Source of the DNA: Dugong dugon
Lineage: Eukaryota > Chordata > Mammalia > Sirenia > Dugongidae
Direction: 5' to 3'
DNA length: 64,000 nucleotides
Assembly (NCBI GenBank): GCA_030035585.1
Contig: CM057460.1
Span: 129,192,714 to 129,256,713, forward strand
Within the stretch, counting starts at the first letter, position 1. Each line of letters starts with the position of its first letter. A program made the position numbers and the translations under genes. Under the pieces are notes generated by a model that ran no database searches, had not been told where the DNA came from, and saw nothing but the letters and a program-made list of their open reading frames with translations. Positions 10,134 through 21,355 of the stretch are shown here, piece after piece.

Positions 10134-10921
10134 ACCCACACATTGCCACCACATCAACAGGGCACCTGTATAATAACAGGGGATTACAGCTGAAAGAATT
10201 GAAAGGCTCAAACACTATTTAAGAAGAACTATCTAGGGAAAGCCAGAGACAAGAGAGAAGACAAAAACAAGAACACTTGAGAAAATTTTAGTCTCTTATA
10301 ACTACAGCAAACAGTAAACACAGCATAAGTCCTGGCCAGATAAACATAAAACTTCACACTAAAGACCTAATTACCTCAGATTCTATTACTCAGTACACTG
10401 TGTCAAGCTTTCAACAGAAAATTACAAGGCATACTAAAAGGCAAAACAAACCCCACAGTCTGAAGAGACACGTTAAGCAACAGAATCAGTCTCAGATATG
10501 GAAGAGACTTTGGAATTATCACACAGGGAATTTAAAATAACCATGAATAATATGCTAATGGTTCTAAAGTAAAAAGTGGACCACATGCAAAATTAGATAG
10601 GTATCATATGCAGAGAGATGGAAAATCTAAGAAAGAATCATAAAGAAATGGTAGAAATCAAAAATGCTTTAACAGAAATGAAGAATACCTTTGATGGGCT
10701 CATCAGTAGTGTGAACACAGATGAAAAAAGAATCAGCAAGCTTCAATATATGTCAACAGAAACTTGCCAAACTAAAAAGCAAAGAGAAAAAAAAAAAAAA
10801 AGTGGAACAGAATATCCCAAAACTATGGGATAATTGTAAAATCTACAACATACATATAATAAGAATGCCAAAAGAAAAAATAGAAAGAAAGAAGACATAG
10901 TTGAAGTAATAATGGCTGATG

Positions 10922-11232
10922 TGTCTTGGAAGAAGTATAGCCAGAATGTTCTTTAGAAGCAAGGATGGCAAGACTTCATCTCATGTACACTTTGGACATG
11001 TTATCAAGAGGGGCCAGTCCCTGGAGAAGGACATCATGCTTGGTAAAGTAGAGGGTCGGTGAAAGAGAGGAAGACCTTCAATGAGATAGACTGACACAAT
11101 GGCTACAACAATAGGCTCAGGAACAGCAACAATTATGAGAATGGCGCAGGGCCAGCAGTGTTTCATTCTGTTGTACATAGGGTCACTATCAGTTGGAACA
11201 AATTTAATGGTACCTCACGACAACAAAAATTA
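10922..11232 (+). repeat. RTE (BovB-like) LINE 3' end
   Basis: A 5'-truncated RTE copy: ccagtccctggagaaggaca, catgcttggtaaagtagagg, attctgttgtacatagggtc and a caacaaaa tail. It sits inside the old L1, flanked by an imperfect repeat (aataatggctga / aattatggctga). Confidence 0.9.
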
Positions 11233-13367
11233 TGGCTGAGAATTTTTCAAAATTAATGACAGACACTAAACCACAGATCCAGGAAGCTCAGAAAACACCA
11301 AGTAGAATAAATACCAAATATCTACATCTAGGCATTTTATATTCAAACTGCAGATAATCAAAGACAAAGAGATAATCTTGAAAGAAATCAGAGGAGAAAA
11401 AAGAAACACTTTACCTACAGAGGAACAAAGATAAAAATTAAATTGACTTTTCTTCAGAAACCAAGCAAGCATGAAAAGAGTGGAGTAAAATATTTAAAGG
11501 GTTGAAAGGAAAAAAACAAAACAAAACACCTAGAATTTTGTATCCACCAAAATTACCTTTCAAAAGTAAAAAAGAAATACTTTCTCAGACAAGCAGAAAC
11601 TGAGGGAAACTGTTGCCAGTAGAATTGTCTTGCAAGAAATGTTAAAAGATGTTCTTCAGAGATAGGATAATGTTATAGGTTGGAAAATCAGATCTAGATA
11701 AATCATAGAGGAGTGTTAGAGGCAGAATAAATAAAGGTAATATAAAATATTTTATTCTTCTTATTCTTAATTGATATAACAAATTCATGTTTGCTCAAAA
11801 ATAAGAGCAAATTAATTGGATGATTATAGATTTTGGATAAGTGAAATGAATTAAAGCAATGTTATAAGAGATGGGAGAGAAGAATTGAGAATACTCTGTT
11901 ATAAGACACCAGCACTACCCCTGAAGTAGTACAGTGTTATTTGAAAGTGGACTTAGTTCAGCTGTAAATGTATATTGCAAAATCTAGGGCAACCACTTTA
12001 AAAACGTTTAAAAGAAGTATAATTGATATGCTGAAAGAGGAGAGAAAATGAAATCATATAAAATGCTCAATTAAAACCAGAGAAGATATAAAATGAATGA
12101 AAAGGAAGAAGAAAACAAAGAACAGGGAAATTAAAAAAAAAAAAAAAGCTGTTAAAATATGGTAGATCACTCACTATGTAAATAATGACATTAAATGTGA
12201 ATGATCTAAATTCACCAATTAAAAGACACAGACTGTTAGTGATTAAAAAAAGAAAGGAAAAAAAAAAAAGACTCAACTATATGTTTTCTATAAGAAGGCT
12301 ACTTTAAATATAAGATCACAGATACAAGTAAAGGGATGAAAAGAGATATATCATGCTAACACTAATAAAAAGAAAGCTACAGTAGCTATATTCATATCAG
12401 ACAAAGCAGACTTTACAGCAAGGAAGATCATCAGGGATAAAGAGGAGCATTACATAATGATTAAGGAGTAATTCACCAATTGTAAATTTTAATATATATG
12501 CACATAACAAGAGAGAATTAAAATACTTGAGTCAAAAAGTGATAGAACTTCAAGGAGAAACAGACAAATCCACTGTAATAGTTGGAGATCTCAACACTAA
12601 TCCATCAGTAATGACAGACCCAGCAGGCAGAAAACATAGTTGAACTGAACTGCACCATCAGTCAACTGGATCTAATTGATATTTATTCAACAAGGGCAGA
12701 ATATACACATTCTTCTCAAGCTCACAGGGAACATCCAATAAGCTGGAGCACATTCAGACCACAACAATTAAACTAAAAATCAGTAACAGAAAGATGCTGG
12801 GAAATCTCTAAATATTTGGGGATGAAACAGCACATTTCTAAATAATGCATGGGTGGAAGAAGAAGCCAAGAGGAAATAACAAATGCTTGTTTTAGACAAA
12901 ATAAATATTAAAATAAAACTTGTCAAAATGTATGTGATGCAGAAAAGGTAGTGCTTAGAGGAATATTGATAATATTGAATGTATATATTAGAAAAAAAGA
13001 TTAAAATCAATAATTTAAGCTTCCACCTAAAAAAAAAACTAGAAAAAGAAAATCAAATTAAATTCAACATAAGCAAAAGAAAATAAATAATAAAAATTAG
13101 ATCAGAAATAAACAGAATATAGGAAACCAATGAAAAAAAATGACAATACTGAAAGCAAGTATTGAGAGATAAATAAAATTAATAAACCTCTAGCTAGGCT
13201 AACCAAGTTAAAAAGAGAGGACAAAAATTGCTAATATCACAAATTAAAAAGAGGTCATCAGAACTGATTTCACGAACATTAATAAGTTAATAAAGGAATC
13301 CTATGAGTAATTCTATGTCCATAAATTTGATAAATTGGATGAAATGGCCCAATTCCTTCAAAGACAC

Positions 13368-13858
13368 TGTCTTAATTACCTAGTGTTGCCATAACAGAAA
13401 TACAACAAATGAGTGACTTTAAAGAACAGGAATTTATCGTCTCACAGTTTTGGAGAATACAAGATCAAATCAGGGCATTGGCTCTAGGGGAAGATCCTTC
13501 CTTGCTGGTAACTGGCTCACAGGATTGTGGAGGGCTGGAAAGTCCAAAATCTGTAGGTCAGGTAGCAAGCTGGAGACTTCTGCAGGTTTGGGTCCCAAGA
13601 TCCATAGATCAGGAGATTCGAAGAGTGCAGAATTGAGAGAGGAAGAAAGATCTATCAAAATATCTATAGTCTAAAGGCAGACCACACCCTAAGGAGCTCC
13701 TCTTTCAACTGGTTGATTGATTACATCATATTAGATTACATTATGGAAAGTAATTACATTACATTGCTTTAGATTACAGTATGGAACAGTTGACTGTCTA
13801 GTGTTTGGCAAAACCACTGAGAACCATAGCCTAGCCAAATTAACACATAAAATTACCA
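13368..13858 (-). mobile_element. MaLR-type solo LTR inside old L1
   Basis: On the plus strand it starts tgtcttaattacctagtg and shows the complemented MaLR 3' terminus (gccataacagaaatacaac). Its other end, aacacataaaattaccatca, matches the complement of a MaLR LTR 5' end. L1 resumes afterwards at aggaccttgggtttggtgat. Neither the right-hand edge nor the TSD is certain. Confidence 0.7.
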
Positions 13859-14172
13859 TCATACTAGAGGACCTTGGGTTTGGTGATGACTTTTAGATAT
13901 AACACTAAAAATACAAACATGAAAGAAAAAAATTGATAAGTTGGACTTCATTAAAATTAAAAGCTTCTATTGCAAGAAAGAAACTGTTAAGGAAATGAAA
14001 AGACAAGCCATAGTTTGGGAGAACATATTTGCAAAAGGCATATCTAATAAAGGACTTGTATCCAAAATATACAAAGAACTTTTAACACTCTACAGTAATA
14101 AAACAAACAATCCAATTACAAAGTGGGCAAAAGATTCAAACAGACACCCAATGAAAGAAGATATACAGATGG

Positions 14173-14604
14173 TTCCCTAGGGCTGCTGTAACAAGGTACC
14201 ACAATGTTGGTGATTTAAAGAACAGAAATTGATTTTCTCATAGTACTGGAGGCTAGAAGTTCAAATCAACTTGTTAGCTAGACCATGCTCTCTCTCTGTC
14301 AGCTTTAAGGGAAGATTCTTCCTTGTCTCTTTTAACTTCTGGTATCCTTAGGTGTTTCTTAGAATTCCTTGCCTTTTAGATGCATATGTACAGGGCCATC
14401 CTTTTTCTCTCTGTATCTCTTGTCTCTCTTCTTTTTTATAAGGACAGCACTCAGATGGGATTAAGACCCATTCTACTCAGGTATGACTAAATTATAACTG
14501 ATAACATCTTCAAAGACCCTGTTTCCAAACAAGGTCAGGTTCACAGGTACTAAGGGTTAGGACTTCAACTAACCTTCTTGGGGGACACAATTTAATCCAT
14601 AACA
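14173..14604 (-). mobile_element. MaLR (MLT1-like) solo LTR, 5 bp TSD
   Basis: Complemented LTR: ctagggctgctgtaacaagg, ttgattttctcatagtactg and ggactttc-type end replaced by acaatttaatccataaca. The 5 bp repeat gatgg at 14168-14172 and 14605-14609 is the duplication size of ERVL/MaLR. The L1 ORF2 sequence is continuous across it once the LTR is removed (atatacag + gatggcaaaaagg). Confidence 0.88.
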
Positions 14605-16368
14605 GATGGCAAAAAGGAATATGATAATGTGCTCAACATCATGTATCATTAGGAAATTACAAATTAAAACAACAACAAAATATCATTACTTACCTATTAA
14701 AATGGCTAAAATTGAAAACCCTGACAACATCAAATTCTGGCAAAGATGTGGAGCAATGGAAATTCTCATTTATTATTCATCCAGCCACTTTTGGAAGACA
14801 GTTTGGCAGTTTCTTATGAAGCTAAACAAAGGCTTAGCATATGATCCAGTAATCATGCTCCTAGGTATTTATCTAAAAGAGTTGAAACCGTATGTCCACA
14901 AAAATACCAAGATATCCTTCAATAAGTGAACAGATTAAACGAACTGTGGAACATCCATGCAAAGGACTATTATTCAGTAATAAAAGGAAATCAGCTATGA
15001 AGACACTAAAAGGCATGGAGTAACCTTAAATGAAATTGCTAAGTGAAAGGAGCCAGTCTGAAAATGCTACATACTCAATGAATCCAACTATATGACATTC
15101 GGAAAAAGACAAAACTGTAAAGACAGTTAAAAAATCAGTCGATTCCAGAGGTTCTAGGGGAAGAAGGGAAGGATGAATACATGGGACACAGGGAATTTTT
15201 AGGGCAGTAAAACTATTCTTTTTGATACTCTAACAGTAGATACATGATATAATGCATTTGTCAAAATCTACATAGTAGTACAAAACAAAGAATGAGCCTT
15301 CTGTAAACCATGAACTTCAGTTAATAGTAATGCATCAATATTGGTTCATCAATTTAACATCCCTACTGTACTGATGTTAATAACAGGAAATTCTGAGTGT
15401 GGTGGGGGAAAGGTTTATAGAAACTCAATGTACTTTCTGTTCCGTTTTTTTGTAAATCTAAACTTGCTCAAAAAAGAAAGCTTATATTTTCTTTTTCAAC
15501 AAGCAGTGTCTGCGAGCTGTGGGACAACATCAAGCAGCCAAATATGCATGCAATTGAAGTCAAGAAACGAGTGGAGATACAAAAAATATTTCAAGAAATA
15601 ATGATTTCCCCAAATTGTTGAAAACTGTAAGTCTACAGATCCTAGTGGTTCAAAGAACCCCAAGCACAAGAAATATAAAGAAAACTACACCAATGCACAA
15701 CATAATCAAATTGCTGGAACTGGCGATAAGAAGAAAATCTTAAAAGCAGTCAGGAAAAAAAAGATATTTTGTACACAGGAACAAAGATAAGGATGACAGA
15801 TGATGGTGAGTTTCCTGTCAGAAAATAAACAAATAAGCCAAAGAGAAGATAGATGGTGGAGCATCTTTAAAGAACTGAAAGGAAAAAACAAACAAACAAA
15901 AAAAAAACTGTCAAGCTAAAATTCTATAAGCAGTGCAAAGCGAATATATTTCAAAAATGAGGGGGAATAAAGAGTTTTTCAGACAGATAAAAGCTGAAAG
16001 AATTCATCAACAGCAGGCTAGAAGTTCAAGCAAGGTTAAAAGAAGTCTAAGAGGCAGAAGGAAAATGATAACAAATGGAAATATGGATATACACAAAGGA
16101 GTAAAGAGAACCAGAAATAGTAAATACATGGCAAATATACAACATTTTCTTATTATTTAAATCACTTTAAAAGATAGTTGAGTATTTAACCAAAAATTAT
16201 AAGAGTAGTGTGAAGTTCATAACATAATAAAACTAAAATATATGACAACAATAGGGCAAAGTTCCTGAGAGAAGAATAGAATTATATATTGTAAGATCCT
16301 AAATTATGTAGGAAGAGGTACAAAGAGATTCTGATAAATTAAAGAGATGTACTATAAATCATGAAAAC

Positions 16369-16526
16369 CACCAAAACCAAACCTGTTGCCGTCGATCCGA
16401 TTCAGACTCATAGCAACTCTATAGGACAGAGTAGAACTGCCCCACAGGGTTTCCAGGGAGCGACTGGTGGATTCGAACTGCCGACCTTTTGGTTAGCAGC
16501 TGAGCTCTTAACCACTGTGCCACCAT
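16369..16526 (-). repeat. AfroSINE (short form), minus strand
   Basis: Complemented: accaaacctgttgccgtcga, tatagg acagagtagaactg-type block, ccttttggttagcagctgag and ctcttaaccactgtgccacc. Flanked by an imperfect repeat around catgaaaa. Confidence 0.95.
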
Positions 16527-16613
16527 GAAGCAACCATGAAAATAGCAAAATAAAAAGAATAAGCCAACAGAAGATATAGCACAGAATTGTAAAAAATGCC
16601 CAAGTAATTCACA

Positions 16614-16934
16614 TTGTTGTTGTTAGGCGCCATCGAGTGGGTTCCAACTCATAACGACCCTATGTAAAACAGAATGAAACACTGCCCAATCCTGCGCCAT
16701 CCTCACAATCATTGTTACGCTTGAGCCCATTGTTGTAGCCACTGTGTCAACGGATCTTGTTGATGTTCTCGCATGCGTATGAGGAGAATGAAAATACCAT
16801 GGCTTGCGTCAGGAGCACCTTAGTCTTCAAGGTGACATCTTTGCTTTTTAACACAGCAGCAGATTTGCCCAATGCAATGTGTTGTTTGATTTCTTGACTC
16901 GGGCTTCCATGGGTGTTGATTGTGGATCCAGATA
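16614..16934 (-). repeat. RTE (BovB-like) 3' fragment, part of a 7SK chimera
   Basis: On the minus strand this is RTE 3' sequence with the caacaaca-type terminus at 16614. It includes gttccaactcataacgaccc and the internal block cttagtcttcaaggtgacat (plus-strand reading). About 300 bases of the RTE consensus are missing between roughly 16760 and 16768. The fragment ends at tgtggatccagataa, where 7SK sequence begins. The perfect 13 bp repeat caagtaattcaca at 16601-16613 and 17171-17183 encloses both RTE and 7SK parts. Confidence 0.92.
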
Positions 16935-17174
16935 ATGTGAGGGAGATCTGGCTCTGACATCTATCACCCGATTGATCGGCAGGATTGATTCAACTGATCT
17001 GGCTGGCTAGGCGGGTGTCCCTTCTTCCCTCGCTGCTCCATGTGCATCCTTCCAGAAGCTGCACGCTCAGGTCCAAGAGGATGACCTTCCCAGATAAAGG
17101 AGAGGAACCTCCTTGGATCAAGTGTATAGGAGTAACTACTCTCCCCTGCTAGAACCTCCAAATAAGCTCTCAAG
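16935..17174 (+). pseudogene. RN7SK (pseudogene): 7SK snRNA pseudogene, 5' ~240 nt only
   Basis: Clear match to the mammalian 7SK small nuclear RNA, which holds P-TEFb inactive with HEXIM and LARP7. It starts at about nt 3 of 7SK (atgtgaggg) and keeps ctgatctggctggctaggcg, ccatgtgcatccttccagaa, ctcccctgctagaacctcca and agctctcaag. It stops near nt 240, so the 3' hairpin and the U-rich end bound by LARP7 are absent. No 7SK-type upstream PSE or TATA precedes it; RTE sequence does. Scattered substitutions occur throughout. It is a retrocopy, not a functional gene. Confidence 0.95.
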
Positions 17175-17582
17175 TAATTCACAGATGGCAGAAAAGAAGA
17201 GACAAAGAGGAACAAGGAACAGATGAGACAAGTAGAAAACAAATAGCAAGATGATAGAATTAAATATAATCATACTAATCATAACATTATTGTAATGGTC
17301 TAAACAATTTAATTAAAAGTAGAGATTATAAGATTGCATAAAAAACTAAATATTTGCTGTTTACAAGAAACACCATAGGAAAATAAAGACACAAGTAGGC
17401 TAAAAGGATGGAAAAAGATATACTATGCAAACATTAATCATAAGAAAGCATTAATATCAGACAAAGTAGATTTCAGAGCAAGGAATATTACCAAGGATAA
17501 GGAAGATCATTTCATATGATAAAGGGGTCAATTTATCAGGAGGAGAAAATAATTCTATATATTCATGCACTTAATAATAGAA

Positions 17583-17748
17583 TTTGGAGCCCTGGTGGTG
17601 CAGTGGTTAAGAGCTCTGCTGCTAACCAAAAGGTCGGCAGTTCACATCCACCAGCCTCTCCTTGGAAACTCTATGGGGCAGTTCTACTCTGTCCTGTAGG
17701 GTTGCTATGAGTCAGAACTGACTCAACAGTGAAGGGTTTGGTTTTTTG
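17583..17748 (+). repeat. AfroSINE (short form) with 12 bp TSD
   Basis: Near-consensus copy (tggagccctggtggtgcagt; gctgctaaccaaaaggtcgg; gggttgctatgagtcagaac). The repeat ttaataatagaa at 17571-17582 and 17749-17760 fixes both ends inside the old L1. Confidence 0.97.
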
Positions 17749-18600
17749 TTAATAATAGAACTTAGAAATACATGAAGCAAAAACTGAAACACTTGCAAGG
17801 AGAAATAGGCCGATTCACAAATAAAATCAGAAATTTCAATATATCCTCTCAATAAATAATAGAATAAGTAGACAAAAAATCAATTAAGTTATAGAAGACA
17901 TGAACAACATAATCAATCAACTTGACTTAGTTTAAATTTGTAGACTGCTCTACCCAATAACAACAGAACACGAAATCTTTTCAAGTATATATGGGGAACA
18001 GTTTACCAAGATATATCACATGTTTTGTCATTACACATTCTCAAAAGTTTAAAAGATTCAAGTCATACAAAATATGTTATTTGACAAAAGTGTAAATAAA
18101 TTAGAAATTAAAAATGAAAGATGTTTTGAAAATCTCTGAGTATTTCAACATGGAATAACATACTTCTAAATAAATTATGAGTTAAGGGGGGAAAAATATA
18201 TTAGAAAGCATTTTGAGCTGAGTAAAAATTAAAACACAATATATTAAAATTTTTGGGATGCTACCAAAGCAGGACTTGGAGGGATATCTATAGCACTTAA
18301 TGCCTATATTAGGAGAAAGAAAAAAAAAAAAAACTCAGGTCAATGATCTTAGGTTTAGAAACTAGAAAAGGAGAGTAAATGAAATATAAAGTAAGCATAC
18401 AATGTAGAATAATATCAAAATAGAAATCAAGACAGAAAACAAAATCAATGAAACAAAAAGCAGATTTTTTTTTTTCCTAGCCAAATTGATGAGAATAAAA
18501 GAAAAAAGACATAAACAACCAATATCAGGAAACAGACAGGGAACATCACCAAAGATATCGTAGGTAGTAAAATAATAATAAGGAAATAGTATGAACAATG

Positions 18601-19370
18601 TCTACCACCAGCCTTTCAGTTTGTCATACTGTAGTAGCTTGCATGTTACTATTAGAAACTACTCCACTGGTATTTCAAATACCAGGAGGGTCACCCATTG
18701 TGAACAGGTTTCAGCAGAGCTCCCAGTCTACAACAATGTTGTGGATTGAATTGTGTCCCCAAGGATATGTGTTGTAAAACCTAACCTCTATGCCTGTGGT
18801 TATAATCTCATTTGGGAATGGGTTGTCTTTGTTACGCTGATGAGGCAGGATTAGTGTAGTGTTTGTCTTGAGTCAATATCTTCTAAGATATAAAGGAGAT
18901 TAAGCAAGTAAGTGAAAGAAGAGATGGAGTAAGATAGATGCCAAGACAACATGGAGATCTCCAAGGAACTAGGAAGCAGAAGATGAAGAGACAAGGACCA
19001 TCCTCCAGAGGCTACAGAGAAAGTATTCCTAAACTTTAGAGCCTACGCTCTGAATTCAGACTTCTAGCCTCCTATAAACTGTGAAAAAATAAATTTATGT
19101 TTGTTAAAGTCATCCATCTGTGGTATTTCTGTTATAGTAACACTGGATAACTATGACAGATTAAGAAGAAATGCTTGGTGATCTACTTCCAACAATTAGC
19201 CAATGAAAATCGTATGGATCACAACAGAATACTGTCTGATATCGTGATGGAAGAAGAGTTTCCTAGGTTGGAAGACACTACACATGAAGACAGTGAGGTC
19301 TGGCTAACATTTTGTTCTTTTATACGTGAAGTTGCCATGAGTCGGAGTCACCTCGACAGGAACTAACAAC
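18601..19370 (+). repeat. RTE deletion derivative, interrupted by an LTR
   Basis: The head (ccagcctttcagtttgtcat; ggtatttcaaataccagg; gtttcagcagagctcccagt) resembles the one at 1915. It resumes after the LTR with gatctacttccaacaattag and tggaagaagagtttcctagg, then ends with a short RTE 3' terminus (agttgccatgagtcggagtc; aggaactaacaac). Most of the RTE body is missing. Confidence 0.75.
18737..19158 (+). mobile_element. MaLR (MLT1-like) solo LTR
   Basis: Starts tgttgtggattgaattgtgt and ends ggataactatgaca, with cttctagcctcctataaact and a poly(A) signal (aataaa) near 19090. Same family as the LTRs at 35663, 48194 and 57566. The 5 bp TSD could not be resolved because the flanking RTE sequence resembles the LTR end. 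Confidence 0.85.
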
Positions 19371-19518
19371 AGCTTTATGACAAAACAAAAAAACAAACAA
19401 ATGCATAACTTAGATGTAAGGCTCAAACTCCTTGAAATGCACGAACTATCAAATCTCACTCAAAATAAAGACCTGCGTAGCACTAAAATTTTTTTTTTTC
19501 ATTTTTTTTTTACTGCAC

Positions 19519-19856
19519 TTTAGGTGAAGGTTTACAGAACAAATAGTTTCTCATTAAATACTCAGCACACATATTGTTTTATGACATTGGTTAATAACTC
19601 CACGATATATCAACCCTCTCCTTTCTCAACCTTTTTTTTTGGTGAAAATATACATAGCTAAAGATACACCATTTCAAAAATTTCTAAATGCACAATTCAG
19701 TGACATTGATTACGTTTTTCCAGTTGTGCTGCTATTCTCACTTTAAATGAAGGTTTACAGAACGAAATAGTTTCTCATTAAACAGTACACATGTTCCCCT
19801 ATGACAATGGTTAACAATCCCACTACATGTCAACACTGTCTCTACTCAAGCTTGGG
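19519..19856 (-). repeat. duplicated L1 3' UTR module
   Basis: Two ~110 bp copies (19519-19628 and 19739-19856) share gaaggtttacagaac, tagtttctcatta, and tgacattggttaa/tgacaatggttaa. They are separated by ~110 bases that resemble another L1 3' UTR segment (ggtgaaaatatacatag). Confidence 0.8.
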
Positions 19857-21355
19857 TTCCCTTTCACCAGCTTTCCTATCCCCTTCTGCCTTCTAGTCCT
19901 TGTCCCTGGACTGCTGTGCCTCATTAGTCCCGTTTTGTTTTATGGGGCTGTCAAATCCCTGGCTGAACAGTGAACCACGAAAGTGACTTTACCACTGAGC
20001 TAAAAGGGTGTTTGGGAGCCATACTCTCGGGGTTTCTCCAGTATCTGGTCTCCTTTTGGTGTTAGAATTTTGTTCTACATCCTTCTCCAGCTCTGTCCAG
20101 AACCCTCTGTTGTGATCCTGGTCAGAGCAGTCAGTGGTGGTAGCCCGGCACCATCTAGCTGTACTGGACTCATTCTGGTGGAGGCCTTGGTAGCTGTGGT
20201 CCATTAGCCCTTTGGACTAATCCTTTCCTTGTATCCTGTTCTCTTCATTCTCCCTTGCTCCTGAAGGGGTGAGACCAATGGAGTATCTTAGATGGCTGCT
20301 TACAGGCTTTTAAGACCCCAGACACTACTCATCAAGGTAGAATGTAGAACATTGTCTTTATAAACTGTGTTATGCCAATTGAGCTAGATGTTTCCCAAGA
20401 CCACGGTCCCCATAGCCCTCTGCCCAGCAATTCAGAACTCAGGGAGTTTGGATGTGTCTATGGAGCTTCCATGACCTTTCCTTGTACAAGATGTGCTGGC
20501 TTCCCCAGTATTGTGTATTGTCTCAACCTTCACCAAAGATATCACTTATCTATTGTCTATTTAGTATTTCTTCCCACCCCTCCCATCCCTCGGAACCAAC
20601 AAAGATTGTTGCTTTTTGTGTGTAAACTTTTTCATGAGTTTTTACAATAGAGGTCTCATACAATATTTGTCCTTTTGTGATTGACTTATTTCACTCAGCA
20701 TAATGTCCTCCAGTTTCATCTATGTTATAAGATGCTTCAAAGATTCATCATTGTTCTTTATCATTGCATAATACTACATTGTGTGTATGTACCATATTTT
20801 TTTTATCTATTCATTTCTTGATGGGCATCTAGGTTGTTTCCATCTTTTTGCTATTGTGAACAATGCTGCCATGAACATGGGTGTGCATAAGTCTATTCGT
20901 GTGACGGCTCTGATTTCTCTAAGATATATTCCTAGGAGTCGGATTACTGGATCCTATGGTATTTCTATTTCTAGCTTTCTAAGGAAGTGCCATATCAATT
21001 TCCAAAATAGTTGTATCATTTTGCATTCCCACCAGCAGTGCATAAGAGTTCCCATCTCCCCACAGCCCCCCCAACATTTGTTATTTCCAGTGTTTTTGAT
21101 TCATGCCAGTAATGCCAGGGTGAGATGGTATCTCATTGTGGTTTTAATTTGCATTTCTCTAATGGCTAGAGATAGCGAGCATTTCCTCATGTGTCTGTTG
21201 GCCATTTGAATGTCTTCTTTGGTGAAGTGTCTGTTCATTTCCTTTGCCTATTTTTTAATAGGATTATTTGTGTTTTTGTTGTAGAGGTGTTGGATTTTCT
21301 TGTAGATTATGGAGATTAGACCTTTGTCTGACTTGTAATGTCCAAATTTTTTTTC

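Larger units (their letters stand above)
8266..15482 (+). mobile_element. old L1 (L1M-type), plus strand, heavily nested
   Basis: From left to right the uninterrupted pieces follow L1 order: 5' UTR (8270-8797, 9191-9310, 9920-9965, 10134-10400), ORF1 region (10400-10920, 11233-11700), ORF2 endonuclease (about 12160-12780), early reverse transcriptase (12780-13367), late ORF2 (13859-14172, with the phrase ggacttcattaaaattaaaa) and ORF2 C-terminus plus 3' UTR (14605-15480). A block of ORF2 seems missing between 13367 and 13859. All frames are broken; the longest pieces are 10618-10833 (ORF1 coil) and 14606-14929 (ORF2 C-terminal part). The interrupting elements are listed separately. Confidence 0.75.

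Noticed and set aside
16935..17174. A functional 7SK gene
   Set aside because: It lacks the 3' ~90 nt, the upstream Pol III promoter elements and the U-rich terminator, and it is embedded in a retrotransposition unit.
20781..21209. 142-codon plus-strand open frame
   Set aside because: It lies antisense to the L1 copy A ORF2 C-terminal region; the encoded peptide is a mirror frame of LINE sequence.
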